NCBI GenBank assembly: GCA_025464995.1
Contig: JAODMO010000056.1
Coordinates: forward strand, 62,001 to 126,000
Source of the DNA: Microbacteriaceae bacterium
GTDB taxonomy: Bacteria; Actinomycetota; Actinomycetes; Actinomycetales; Microbacteriaceae
Reading direction: 5' to 3'
Length of the DNA stretch: 64,000 nucleotides
Below, piece by piece: positions 40,886-49,011 of the stretch. Both the position numbers and the translations under genes were made by a program. The notes beneath the pieces are model-generated. The model was not told the DNA's origin. It was given only the letters and a program-made list of their open reading frames with translations, and ran no database searches. Numbering within the stretch: the stretch's first letter is position 1; every line of letters begins with the position of its first letter.

Positions 40886-42304
40886 CTAGGGCGCGCCGCG
40901 CAACGTCTCGCACGGGATGTTGTCGTGGTCGTTGTCGAGTTGTGCAATGTCGCCGTAGAAGGGCAGGTAGGTCTGGAACCACGCGTTCGCCTGGGCCCAC
41001 GTGCTGAAGCTGTCGCAGTTCTTGGTGTCGCCGGGGTTCGACGGCCGCGTCACGACTGGCGGAGCCACAACTGGCGGAGTGACCACCGGCTCCACAGGAT
41101 TGATCGTGGTCGGCACCCGGAAGTTGTCGTTCTCGTAGTTCCAGATCGCCGCGGGGTAGCGCTTGACGCCCGCTGCCTCATCCGCGTTCGCCGTATAGAA
41201 GTGATGCTGGTACGTCTGGCTCCAGAACCGCGCAACAGCAGAGGTGTTCGGCACGGTCGAATCGACGGGGTAGACGTAATACGCGATCATCTCGTACGCC
41301 CAGGTGAAGTCGTCGTAGAGCGCTATGACCGAGTCTTTCTCCGCCTCGTTCGTGGTGTAGAAATGCCCGTTGAACGTCGCGCTCCAGAAGCGGTACAGGG
41401 GAACCGTGCCGGGCTGCTGTGTGGCGAAGGCCTGATAGCGCTCCCCTTCGTATGACCAGATGCCGGAGGGGTACAAGGCCCTGATCGAGTCACGTTCGGC
41501 CGCACTCATAGTGAAGAAGTGTCCTTGGAAGGTGGGGCTCCAGAAGCGGTAGACCGGGGATGAGACGGGAGTGGCGGGGGGCGCGGAGGTCGGCGCAAGC
41601 GCGACGACCGGGGTCGCGATCGCCGCGTCGCCACAGCCGCCGTCGAGCAGGGCCGTGAGCGCCGACCGCTCGGTGACGTCTACGCCCAGGCTCCACCGGG
41701 ATTTCACCAGCACCCAATCTGTCGCGTATTGACAACGCACGGGTGTGAGCGGCGGCAACCACGACGCCGGGTCTTTGTCGCCTTTCGCCGAGTTGACCGA
41801 GTCCGTCGTGGCGACGAGTGAGAGGTCGTCGCCGAGATCGTTTGCGTAGCTCCTGCGCTGGTCGGCAGTCCACGAGTCCGCGCCGGAACGCCACGCCTCG
41901 CCGAGCGGGACGAAATGATCGATGTCGACATCGCTCGGGTTTGTCCAGGTCGCGCCGTCGTACCAGGAGTACCACTGCCCGCTGACGACAGGGCACGCGC
42001 CCACCGCTACAGGTGCCGCTACCGATTCGGCCGCGAGCACCTCTTGCCGCGTGTCACACCCGTCGCCGTCTTCATCCACCCAGTGGACGAAGAGGTCACG
42101 ATCATAGGCGGCACCAGTGGGCACGGCTTCAGGGAGCCCGGCGAGCAGCGCATTCGCAGTCGTCGAACCAGTCGCCACGACGGCGGCTGCCGAGGTCGCG
42201 GTAGCCGGAGCCGACTCCGCTCGCGCGGCGCTTACCGGTGCTAAGCACGTTGCGGCGGTCGAACTGAGAAGCGCGGCGATCAGCAGGGCGGCGGGAATGC
42301 GCAT
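40886..42304 (-). CDS. Secreted HNH nuclease with DUF5648 repeats and C-terminal Excalibur domain
   Basis: From the ATG at 42304 the protein is 472 aa. A signal peptide ([20 protein letters not shown]..., cleavage near residue 29) precedes an HNH nuclease of the DUF1524 type: [19 protein letters not shown] with His130, then RSYANDL and [15 protein letters not shown] (171-185). Three 45-residue DUF5648-like repeats follow (about 251-297, 303-347, 357-397), each with YRFWSxTFxGHFYT-like motifs. After a Pro/Val linker comes an Excalibur domain with NCDSF and [10 protein letters not shown] (457-466). An exported DNA/RNA hydrolase held at the wall is likely. It follows thrS upstream region but is not obviously in its operon. 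Confidence 0.88.
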   Translation of the reverse strand: MRIPAALLIAALLSSTAATCLAPVSAARAESAPATATSAAAVVATGSTTANALLAGLPEAVPTGAAYDRDLFVHWVDEDGDGCDTRQEVLAAESVAAPVAVGACPVVSGQWYSWYDGATWTNPSDVDIDHFVPLGEAWRSGADSWTADQRRSYANDLGDDLSLVATTDSVNSAKGDKDPASWLPPLTPVRCQYATDWVLVKSRWSLGVDVTERSALTALLDGGCGDAAIATPVVALAPTSAPPATPVSSPVYRFWSPTFQGHFFTMSAAERDSIRALYPSGIWSYEGERYQAFATQQPGTVPLYRFWSATFNGHFYTTNEAEKDSVIALYDDFTWAYEMIAYYVYPVDSTVPNTSAVARFWSQTYQHHFYTANADEAAGVKRYPAAIWNYENDNFRVPTTINPVEPVVTPPVVAPPVVTRPSNPGDTKNCDSFSTWAQANAWFQTYLPFYGDIAQLDNDHDNIPCETLRGAP

Positions 42305-42638
42305 GGGGTCCGTTCGGCGGGCGGTGCGTGCCTGCGACTGAACACCCGCAAGATGAGGCAAAACCTACCAACCATGACGTTGGGCGCGTGACCCCAGTTC
42401 GGGGCGGGAAGCGAAGCTGCGGCGGCCCTACCGCAGTGCGCCGAAGACGTCACGGCTGCGGGGTCGTCCCACACGCCGGCACGCCGAGCACGGGGGCTCA
42501 TCCGAACCGGCTGCCCTCAGCCGCGGAGCCAGGCATCCATCGGCGATACTGGATTCAGCGGCCGACAGCTACCATCGGTGCGGTGGAGGCCCAAGTGCGT
42601 GAAGCCGTTGCTGTCTTCGATTACGTCATCGGCCAGCG
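42305..42638. other. Intergenic region between divergent exported-protein genes
   Basis: This 334-base gap separates the starts of the nuclease (minus) and the GH114-like lipoprotein (plus). It must hold both promoters. A GATACT at 42545-42550 could be a -10 for the plus gene, but no paired -35 was convincing. Short plus-strand reading frames here have no recognisable domain. Confidence 0.5.
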
Positions 42639-43508
42639 GTGAACAGCGCGCTGCCGACGGCACTGGCAGTCGCCACCACGGTGATAGTGCTTCTCGGCGG
42701 ATGCGCCCCGCTCGAGACCGCCGCAGAGGCGACGGGCGAGGCATCCGACACCTCGGCGAGAGAGCCGGCACCGCCTCCTGCGGGCGCGATACTCGACTAC
42801 CAGCTAGGCGGGAGCTACGCCCCGGCCGCAGGAGTGGGCGGAGTGGTGCGGGACGGCACTAGCGAGCCAGCCGTGGGTCTGTATTCGGTCTGCTACGTGA
42901 ACGGCTTCCAGACTCAACCCGCCGATCGGGACGAGTGGCTCGACGAACGCCCCGATCTCGTTCTGCAGCGGGATGGGGATCCGCTGATCGACGAGAACTG
43001 GCCGGACGAACTCATACTCGATGCCTCCACCCCGGAGAAGCGGCAGCGCATTGCCGCCGAGCTAGCCCGCACCCTGGACCGCTGCGTGTCCGCCGGATTC
43101 GACGCGATTGAAATCGACAACCTCGACAGCTACACGCGTAGCGACGGCCTTCTCAGCCAGGACGACGCGGTGGCGCTGGCTACCCTGTACGCCGAGCACG
43201 CCCATGCGGCAGGTCTGGCAATCGGGCAGAAGAACGCGACAGACCTCGGGAAGCGCGGGCGCGACGAGGTCGGCTTCGACTTCGCGATCGCAGAGGAGTG
43301 CCACCGGTACGACGAGTGCGCTCGCTACACCGACATATGGGGCGAGCACGTTTTCGACATCGAGTACACGGACGACCTCCGTGCGGACTTCGCTGACGTC
43401 TGTGCGGACGAGAAGGTTCCGGCGTCGACGATTCTCCGCGACCGGGAACTCACGACGCCCTCGGACTCGCGCTACCGATTCGCGGCGTGCGGGTTGGCGC
43501 CGCTCTAG
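42639..43508 (+). CDS. Glycoside hydrolase family 114-like lipoprotein (endo-alpha-1,4-polygalactosaminidase-like)
   Basis: The 289-residue protein has a lipoprotein signal ending VIVLLGGC (Cys22), a short Ala/Pro/Glu linker, and a (beta/alpha)8 domain like GH114: LYSVCYVNGFQ at the first strand, AGFDAIEIDNLDSY (catalytic Asp-x-Asn region), LAIGQKNATDLGKRG, and FDFAIAEECHRYDECARY. Such enzymes cut galactosamine-rich exopolysaccharide. The GTG start has no clear Shine-Dalgarno. It is divergent from the nuclease gene and ends before a bidirectional terminator and the tRNA cluster. Confidence 0.86.
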   Translation: MNSALPTALAVATTVIVLLGGCAPLETAAEATGEASDTSAREPAPPPAGAILDYQLGGSYAPAAGVGGVVRDGTSEPAVGLYSVCYVNGFQTQPADRDEWLDERPDLVLQRDGDPLIDENWPDELILDASTPEKRQRIAAELARTLDRCVSAGFDAIEIDNLDSYTRSDGLLSQDDAVALATLYAEHAHAAGLAIGQKNATDLGKRGRDEVGFDFAIAEECHRYDECARYTDIWGEHVFDIEYTDDLRADFADVCADEKVPASTILRDRELTTPSDSRYRFAACGLAPL

Positions 43509-43553
43509 TAAGGGATATCGCGCGGTTGGTGCTCAGGACGCCCGCACAAACAA

Positions 43554-43579
43554 AAAACCCCCGGCGAACCGGGGGTTTT
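43554..43579. terminator. Bidirectional intrinsic terminator
   Basis: AAAACCCCCGG-CGAA-CCGGGGGTTTT is a perfect 11-bp stem with a 4-nt loop and a T run on both strands. It can end both the GH114-like gene (plus) and the tRNA-Val(GAC) transcript (minus). Confidence 0.88.
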
Positions 43580-43584
43580 CCTTG

Positions 43585-43656
43585 TGAGCGATACTGGGAT
43601 CGAACCAGCGACCTCTTCCGTGTCAGGGAAGCGCGCTACCGCTGCGCCAATCGCTC
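43585..43656 (-). tRNA. tRNA-Val (GAC)
   Basis: A cloverleaf on the minus strand: acceptor GAGCGAT/ATCGCTC with A discriminator, anticodon stem CTTCC/GGAAG, and loop CTGACAC giving anticodon GAC. The T arm contains GGTTCGATCC. CCA is not encoded. Last of three minus-strand tRNAs. Confidence 0.96.
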
Positions 43657-43688
43657 ATGCATTTTCAATTATGGCCTGTCAACAAACG

Positions 43689-43759
43689 AGGTGAAGACGG
43701 GATTCGAACCCGTGTAGACGGCTTTGCAGGCCGCTGCCTAGCCTCTCGGCCACTCCACC
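43689..43759 (-). tRNA. tRNA-Cys (GCA)
   Basis: Minus-strand cloverleaf with acceptor GGTGGAG/CTTCACC (one G-T pair), discriminator T, anticodon loop CTGCAAA (GCA), and T arm GGGTTCGAATCCC. The U73 discriminator is the known cysteine identity element. Confidence 0.96.
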
Positions 43760-43798
43760 AGAGGCGGAAGCCCCCGGCGGACCGACTGCTCCCACTCG

Positions 43799-43870
43799 AG
43801 CGGATGACGAGATTCGAACTCGCGACCCCAACCTTGGCAAGGTTGTGCGCTACCACTGCGCCACATCCGC
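43799..43870 (-). tRNA. tRNA-Gly (GCC)
   Basis: Minus-strand cloverleaf with acceptor GCGGATG/CATCCGC, anticodon stem CAACC/GGTTG around loop TTGCCAA (GCC), and T arm GAGTTCGAATCTC. First of the Gly-Cys-Val tRNA transcript. Confidence 0.96.
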
Positions 43871-43899
43871 ATTTCGCGCGCATTTCTGCGTGCTTTGAA

Positions 43900-43905
43900 A
43901 CTATA
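43900..43905 (-). promoter_or_regulatory. Probable -10 of the Gly-Cys-Val tRNA transcript
   Basis: TATAGT on the minus strand, 30 bases before the 5' end of tRNA-Gly. No clear -35 was found at the expected spacing. Confidence 0.4.
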
Positions 43906-44104
43906 ACCAATAGATGCGGAGAGGGCGAATCCGCGACACGCGTGTGACGACGCTTTGCGGCGCGAGCGCCCGTCTTTCCTGTGAACACCACGTCAAACAC
44001 GGCGCAAAAAGTTTCGGCGGGCGGTCAATCCCCGCTTTTCCGCCGAAGTGTGAGATGAACCCCGCCGACCGATGCGGCGCGCATGGACCCCGTCGAAACT
44101 CCGA

Positions 44105-44110
44105 TATGAT
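44105..44110 (+). promoter_or_regulatory. Probable -10 of the tRNA-Val(CAC) gene
   Basis: TATGAT on the plus strand, 33 bases before the tRNA 5' end. The preceding -35 region is weak. The 43871-44142 gap otherwise holds no gene. Confidence 0.45.
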
Positions 44111-44142
44111 CGATTGTCGTCGGTGAGAGATCACCGGCCTGA

Positions 44143-44215
44143 GGGCGATTGGCGCAGTTGGTAGCGCGCTTCGTTCACACCGAAGAGGTCATCGGTTCGA
44201 GTCCGGTATCGCCCA
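44143..44215 (+). tRNA. tRNA-Val (CAC)
   Basis: Plus-strand cloverleaf with acceptor GGGCGAT/ATCGCCC, A discriminator, anticodon stem CTTCG/CGAAG around TTCACAC (CAC), and T arm CGGTTCGAGTCCG. It resembles the divergent tRNA-Val(GAC) closely in the D arm (GGCGCAGTTGGTAGCGC). Confidence 0.96.
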
Positions 44216-44223
44216 CTCTCAGC

Positions 44224-44259
44224 CAACAGCCCGGAGCCCGCACAGGCCCCGGGCTGTTG
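44224..44259 (+). terminator. Hairpin after tRNA-Val(CAC)
   Basis: CAACAGCCCGG...CCGGGCTGTTG, a perfect 11-bp stem with a 14-nt loop, starts 9 bases after the tRNA. There is no U tract, so it may act in 3' processing as much as in termination. Confidence 0.6.
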
Positions 44260-44299
44260 CGTTGTGCCGGAGCGATCGCCTGCGCTTACGATGAAGCGC

Positions 44300-45106
44300 A
44301 TGGCCTCCCCCTCCACGACAAGGGCGCGCGTGCCCGCCCGCTTCCTGTGCGGAGTCCGGCTGCTCGGGTCGGGGCTCCGGATGTGGATCACCGATCCCGT
44401 CATCATGCTCACGGGCGCAATCCCCGCACTCATCGTCGCCGTCGTCTACCTCGCCGGATTCATCGTGCTCGCGAACAACGCCGACGGCATCGCCGATGCG
44501 GTCACGCCGTTCGCCCGCGACTGGGGTGAGACGGCCCGCACGATCGTACGGGCCGCCGCGGCCGTCGCCCTCATCGGGGTCGCACTGCTGCTCATCGTCT
44601 ACACGTTCACCGCGGTGACGCTCGCGATCGGCAGCCCCTTCTACGAGCGCATCTCGCGCAAGGTCGAGTCGCGACTCGGCGGCATCGACTCCGCCGTCGA
44701 ACTCCCGTTCTGGCCGGGCCTCGGCCGCGGCATCCTCGACGGCCTCCGCGTGCTCGTCGCCACACTCGGCGTCGCCATCCTGCTCTTCGCTTTCGGCTTC
44801 ATCCCCATTGTCGGCCAGACGCTCGTTCCCGTGCTCGGGGCGCTCGCCGGCGGCTGGTTCATCGCTCTCGAGCTCAGCGGATTCGCCTTCGAGGCGCGCG
44901 GCATCGATGGATCCTCCAAGCGACGGATGCTGCGAGCCGACCGCGCGACGACGCTCGGCTTCGGCGTCGCGACGTACCTCGTGTTCTTCATCCCGTTCGC
45001 CGCGGTGATCATGATGCCCGCGGCGGTGGCCGGCGGCACCATCCTCGCCCGCACCGCGATTGCCGGCGCGGACGACCGCGGGCGGGGCGTCAGCCGAGCG
45101 GGTTGA
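44300..45106 (+). CDS. EI24-domain membrane protein
   Basis: The start is uncertain: ATG at 44300 ([15 protein letters not shown], 268 aa) is taken, with another in-frame ATG at 44291. The protein is polytopic, with helices around [58 protein letters not shown] and [20 protein letters not shown]. The pattern FxxGVRLLxxGL...DPVIM...[13 protein letters not shown] fits the EI24/CysZ-like family, where CysZ transports sulfate. Its 3' end overlaps the ABC ATPase gene by 17 bases. Confidence 0.85.
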   Translation: MASPSTTRARVPARFLCGVRLLGSGLRMWITDPVIMLTGAIPALIVAVVYLAGFIVLANNADGIADAVTPFARDWGETARTIVRAAAAVALIGVALLLIVYTFTAVTLAIGSPFYERISRKVESRLGGIDSAVELPFWPGLGRGILDGLRVLVATLGVAILLFAFGFIPIVGQTLVPVLGALAGGWFIALELSGFAFEARGIDGSSKRRMLRADRATTLGFGVATYLVFFIPFAAVIMMPAAVAGGTILARTAIAGADDRGRGVSRAG

Positions 45107-45899
45107 GGATGCGGTGCAGGAACTGCTTCGTGCGTTCCTGCGTCGGCGCGACCAGGATCTCCGCGGGCGCGCCGCGCTCCACCACGACCCCCGCGTCCAT
45201 GAAGACGACCTCGGTTGCGACTTGGCGCGCGAACGCGAGCTCGTGGGTCACGATGACCATCGTCCAGCCCTCGTCGGCGAGCTCCTTGATGACTGCGAGC
45301 ACGTCGCCGACGAGCTCGGGGTCGAGCGCCGAGGTCGGCTCGTCGAAGAGCAGCAGGTCGGGCTTGAGGGCGAGTGCCCGCACGATCCCGACGCGCTGCT
45401 GCTGTCCGCCCGACAGCTCGAACGGGTAGCTGTCGCGCTTGTCGAGCAGTCCGACGCGGTCGAGCAGACGCTCGGCGTCGGCGCGTGCGGTCGCGGCGGG
45501 CACCTTCTGCACCTGCACCGGCCCCTCGATCACGTTCTCGATCACGGTCTTGTGTGGGAACAGGTTGTAATGCTGGAAGACCATCGCCGAAGTGTCACGC
45601 AGGGCGAGCAGGTCGCGCTTCGAGACTTTCGTCGCGAAGTCGATCTCGAGCCCGCTCGCGAAGGTCACGGTGCCGCCGTCGGGCACCGAGAGGCTGTTGA
45701 GGCTGCGCAGCACGGTGGTCTTGCCCGATCCCGACGGCCCGATGAGGGCGACGACTCCCCCGCGGGGCACCTCGAAGTCGATGCCCTTCAAAACCTCGTT
45801 GTCGCCGAACGACTTTCGCAGCCCGCGCACGCGGATGACGGGCACCGCCGAGATCCCACCCGTCGGGCGACGGGTCCTGGGAGGATCAGTGGGCGACAT
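45090..45899 (-). CDS. Polar amino acid ABC transporter, ATP-binding protein
   Basis: The start is taken at ATG 45899 ([14 protein letters not shown], 269 aa), overlapping the permease stop by 14 bases. Walker A is [15 protein letters not shown], the signature [16 protein letters not shown], Walker [17 protein letters not shown], and the H-loop [11 protein letters not shown]. It has the GlnQ/HisP-type layout of the polar amino acid uptake family. It energises the permease and binding protein encoded upstream. Confidence 0.94.
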   Translation of the reverse strand: MSPTDPPRTRRPTGGISAVPVIRVRGLRKSFGDNEVLKGIDFEVPRGGVVALIGPSGSGKTTVLRSLNSLSVPDGGTVTFASGLEIDFATKVSKRDLLALRDTSAMVFQHYNLFPHKTVIENVIEGPVQVQKVPAATARADAERLLDRVGLLDKRDSYPFELSGGQQQRVGIVRALALKPDLLLFDEPTSALDPELVGDVLAVIKELADEGWTMVIVTHELAFARQVATEVVFMDAGVVVERGAPAEILVAPTQERTKQFLHRILNPLG

Positions 45900-46551
45900 A
45901 GCGGTCCAATCTCTTCTCGAGCACGTTCTGTCCACTCGAGAGTACGAGGCAGATGATCCAGTAGACCAGCGCCGCCTCGAGATACAGCAGCATGAACTCG
46001 TTGCTGAACGTCGCGATCTCCTGGGCCCGCCGAAACAGCTCCGTCACGAGGATGAGCGAGGCGAGGGAGGTGTCCTTGACGAGACTGATGAACGTATTGG
46101 AAAGCGGCGGCACGGAGACGCGGGCGGCCTGCGGCAGGATGATGCGACGCAGCGTCTGCGCACGAGACATGCCGATCGTGTGTCCGGCCTCCCACTGCCC
46201 GACCGGCACACTGAGGATGGCGGCCCGGATCACCTCCGCGCCGTAGCCGCCCACGTTGAGCGCGAAGGCGATGATCGCGCTCGGCCAGGGATCGATGAGC
46301 ACCCCGAGCGACGGCAGGCCGTAGAAGATCACAAAGAGCTGCACGAGCAGCGGAGTGCCGCGGATGAGCGAGATGTAGACGCGGGCCGCGCCCGACAGCG
46401 CCCGCACACCGGAGAGCCGCGCGAGGGCGACGCCGAGGGCGATGGCGAGCCCGAGGATGAAGCTCGTGAAGGCCAGCGGGATCGTTCCGGTCACCGCTCC
46501 AGACACGATGGGCCAGAGCGACGTCCAGAACAGCTCCCACTGCGATTGCAT
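45886..46551 (-). CDS. Amino acid ABC transporter permease
   Basis: The 221-residue permease of the HisMQ/GlnP type has a hydrophobic pattern of about five helices and the family motif [17 protein letters not shown], plus the EAA-like loop [30 protein letters not shown]. Its ATG overlaps the binding-protein stop by one base (TAATG), and its end overlaps the ATPase start. One permease gene implies a homodimer. Confidence 0.94.
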   Translation of the reverse strand: MQSQWELFWTSLWPIVSGAVTGTIPLAFTSFILGLAIALGVALARLSGVRALSGAARVYISLIRGTPLLVQLFVIFYGLPSLGVLIDPWPSAIIAFALNVGGYGAEVIRAAILSVPVGQWEAGHTIGMSRAQTLRRIILPQAARVSVPPLSNTFISLVKDTSLASLILVTELFRRAQEIATFSNEFMLLYLEAALVYWIICLVLSSGQNVLEKRLDRYVAH

Positions 46552-47378
46552 TACTGGGAGACGTCTTCCCCGAAGTACCTCTGCGAGATCTCGGTGAGTG
46601 TGCCGTCGGCGCGGAGCTCGGCGAGGGCGTCGTCGACGGCCTTGATGAGCGCCGTCTCACCCTTCTTCACCACGAAGGCGTTGCGCGAGGGGTCGTCCGT
46701 CTCGGCGGCGATCGAGAGGCCGGCGGCATCGTCGGCATTCGTCTTCTTGTAGTCGAGGAACGTCAGCTTGTCGTTGACCGTCGCGTCGACGCGTCCCTGC
46801 TCGAGCAGCGCGACCGCCTGTGCCCAGCCCTCGACTGCCTCGACGTTCGCCCCGTTCTCCTTGGCGAGGTCGTACCAGTTGCTCGACAGCGACTGCGCGG
46901 TCGTCTTGCCCTTGAGGCTCTCGAGCGAGTCGATGTCGGTGGTCCCCTTGGCGACGATCACGACGCCGGGGCTCACGGTGTACGGCTCCGAGAGCTCATA
47001 TTTGGCCTCACGCTCGTCGTTGATCGAGACCTGGTTGGCGATGATGTCGAAGCGGCCGGCGTCCAGACCCGCGAAGATCGCGTCCCACTGGGTCTCCTCG
47101 AACTCCGGCTTGACGCCGAGCTTGTCGGCGACGGCGGTGACGATCTCGACGTCGTAGCCGGTCAGGTCGCCGGATGCGTCGTGGAAAGTGAATGGGCGGT
47201 AGGTGCCCTCCGTCCCGACCGTGAGAACCCCGGCATCCTGCACATCGCTCAGGCTCGTGTCGGCTCCGGGCTTCGCCGACGAGCCGGACGACCCCGACGA
47301 ACCGGTCGACTGGCAGCCCGTGAGCGCGACCACGGTTGCGGCGACGAGACCGAGAAGGGCGAGACGGGAGCTTTTCAT
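46551..47378 (-). CDS. Amino acid ABC transporter substrate-binding lipoprotein
   Basis: The 275-residue protein has a lipoprotein signal (MKSSRLALLGLVAATVVALTGC, Cys22), a Ser/Gly linker, and a periplasmic-binding-protein type 3 domain (GVLTVGTEGTYRPFTFHDASGDLTGYDVEIVTAVA, NQVSINDEREAKYELSEPY, FVVKKGETALIKAVDDALAEL). The ligand is a polar amino acid, possibly cystine or glutamine; this cannot be fixed from sequence. First gene of the transporter operon. Confidence 0.94.
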   Translation of the reverse strand: MKSSRLALLGLVAATVVALTGCQSTGSSGSSGSSAKPGADTSLSDVQDAGVLTVGTEGTYRPFTFHDASGDLTGYDVEIVTAVADKLGVKPEFEETQWDAIFAGLDAGRFDIIANQVSINDEREAKYELSEPYTVSPGVVIVAKGTTDIDSLESLKGKTTAQSLSSNWYDLAKENGANVEAVEGWAQAVALLEQGRVDATVNDKLTFLDYKKTNADDAAGLSIAAETDDPSRNAFVVKKGETALIKAVDDALAELRADGTLTEISQRYFGEDVSQ

Positions 47379-47495
47379 GGCGGTTCCTTTGTGCTTGTGG
47401 CTGAATGGCCACGATACGAGTGCATTCCTGCGAAGACCAATCGATGACTCCATGTTGCGCGCATGGGTCTCGAGTGCATCCCCGGACGCACGAAA

Positions 47496-47521
47496 GGGGT
47501 GCCGCCACGAGGCGACACCCC
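47496..47521 (-). terminator. Intrinsic terminator after amt
   Basis: Minus-strand GGGGTGTCGCC-TCGT-GGCGGCACCCC, an 11-bp stem with one mismatch, followed by TTTCG. It lies 26 bases after the amt stop and closes a single-gene transcript. Confidence 0.78.
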
Positions 47522-47547
47522 ATCCGAGTGCTGTGTTGCGGTGGTTC

Positions 47548-48813
47548 CTAGCGCGAGCCGGAGAGCACGTAGCCCTCTTCGCCGTGGATGACGGAGTCGA
47601 CACCCGCGAGTTCGTCCTCGTTCTTGATGCGGAAGCCCATGGTCTTCTCGATCGCGAGGCCGATGACGAAGGCCAGCACGAACGAGTAGGCCAGCACGGA
47701 GAAGGCCGCGATCGCCTGGACGAGCAGCTGCACTCCGCTTCCGCCGGTGAAGAGTCCGACGTCTGTTCCGAAGAGGCCGATGTAGAGCGTGCCGATGAGG
47801 CCACCCACGAGGTGGATCCCCACGACGTCGAGCGAGTCGTCGAAGCCGAACTTGAACTTCAAGTCGATCGCGAGGGCACACACGGCTCCGGCGACGAGAC
47901 CGAGCACGATCGCCCAGAACGGCGTCAGCGAGGCACACGCGGGAGTGATCGCGACGAGGCCCGCGACGGCACCGGAGGCCGCACCGACGGAGGTCGGCTT
48001 TCCGTCCTTCAGCTTCTCGACGAGAAGCCAGGCGAGCAACGCCGCAGCGGGAGCCGCGATCGTGTTGACGAAGGCCAGGGCCGCAGTGCCGTCGGCCGCG
48101 AGCTCGGAGCCGGCGTTGAAGCCGAACCAGCCGAACCACAGCAGCCCGGCGCCGAGGAGGACGAAGGGCGGGTTGTGCGGCACGTTGAGGCCCTTGGCGA
48201 ACCCGACGCGCTTGCCGAGCACGAGGGCGAGGGCGAGGGCGGCCGCACCGGCGTTGATGTGCACCGCGGTGCCCCCAGCGAAGTCGATTGCGCCGGCACC
48301 GAAGACGTCCTGCAGTCCGTGGGTGAGCCATCCGCCGTAGGCGAAGGAGCCGTCGGCGGCGAGGCCGAAGTTGAAGACCCAGCTGGCGACCGGGAAGTAG
48401 ACGACGGTCGCCCAGATTCCGGCGAACACCATCCACGAACCGAACTTGGCACGGTCGGCGATGGCGCCGGAGACGAGTGCGACGGTGATGATCGCGAACG
48501 TCGCCTGGAAGGCGGCGAATGCGAGCGGCGGGTAGGCCGCGTCATCCGGGGTCTCGAGGAGATTCGTCAGACCGAACGCGCCCGGGTCGACCGTCCAGAG
48601 AGGAAGCGTTCCCTCCGCGCCGGGGAAGGCGATCGCGTACCCGTACAGCACCCAGAGCACGCCGATGAGCCCGAGCGCACCGAAGCTCATCATCATCATG
48701 CTGATCACGCTCTTGGCCTTGACGAGTCCTCCGTAGAAGAACGCGAGACCCGGAGTCATCAGCAGGACGAGAGCCGCACAGATGAGAAGGAAGGCGGTAT
48801 TGCCCTGATCCAT
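47548..48813 (-). CDS. amt: Ammonium transporter
   Basis: ATG 48813 (MDQGNTAFLLICAALVLLMTPG, 421 aa) is preferred: GAGAGG lies 7 bases upstream, whereas it abuts the alternative ATG at 48819. The eleven-helix Amt/MEP pattern is present, with GLAFFYGGLV, FNFGLAADGSFAYGGWLTHGLQDVFGAGAIDFAGGTAVHI in which the pore histidine sits, and DDSLDVVGIHLVGGLIGTL with the second pore histidine. No glnK or glnD follows. A GlnR-like box is upstream. Confidence 0.95.
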   Translation of the reverse strand: MDQGNTAFLLICAALVLLMTPGLAFFYGGLVKAKSVISMMMMSFGALGLIGVLWVLYGYAIAFPGAEGTLPLWTVDPGAFGLTNLLETPDDAAYPPLAFAAFQATFAIITVALVSGAIADRAKFGSWMVFAGIWATVVYFPVASWVFNFGLAADGSFAYGGWLTHGLQDVFGAGAIDFAGGTAVHINAGAAALALALVLGKRVGFAKGLNVPHNPPFVLLGAGLLWFGWFGFNAGSELAADGTAALAFVNTIAAPAAALLAWLLVEKLKDGKPTSVGAASGAVAGLVAITPACASLTPFWAIVLGLVAGAVCALAIDLKFKFGFDDSLDVVGIHLVGGLIGTLYIGLFGTDVGLFTGGSGVQLLVQAIAAFSVLAYSFVLAFVIGLAIEKTMGFRIKNEDELAGVDSVIHGEEGYVLSGSR

Positions 48814-48916
48814 TGTCATACCTCTCTTACGTTTGCAAAGGATGCACCGTCGGTGGTCCTTGAGCGCAAGCGCAGAAACGGTGACCTCGGGTACGGACAC
48901 AGTTTGTCGGCGGCAG

Positions 48917-48954
48917 GTTTCGGACGCTGTGTAACGGTGTTTCGGTTCTGTTAC
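48917..48954 (-). promoter_or_regulatory. GlnR-like box upstream of amt
   Basis: On the minus strand GTAAC-N6-GAAAC (48939-48954) matches the actinobacterial GlnR half-site pair GTnAC-N6-GaAAC. A further GAAAC (48917-48921) lies 22 bases away, in phase with the 11-base half-site period. It is about 126-140 bases before amt. This predicts induction of amt under nitrogen limitation. Confidence 0.7.
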
Positions 48955-48971
48955 GCGAACCCGCCCTGTGT

Positions 48972-48984
48972 AAACATCGTGTTT
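48972..48984. promoter_or_regulatory. Short palindrome between amt and zapE
   Basis: AAACA-TCG-TGTTT is a perfect 5-bp inverted repeat with a 3-bp centre, 18 bases beyond the GlnR-like box. It could be part of the same regulatory region or another site. Confidence 0.3.
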
Positions 48985-49011
48985 CCCGTTGGCGGCGAGG
49001 GGCGGACTCCG

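Noticed and set aside
42328..42642. A 104-codon plus-strand frame ending on the GH114-like start
   Set aside because: The GTGA-type junction suggested coupling, but composition and lack of a ribosome-binding site or domain do not support a gene.
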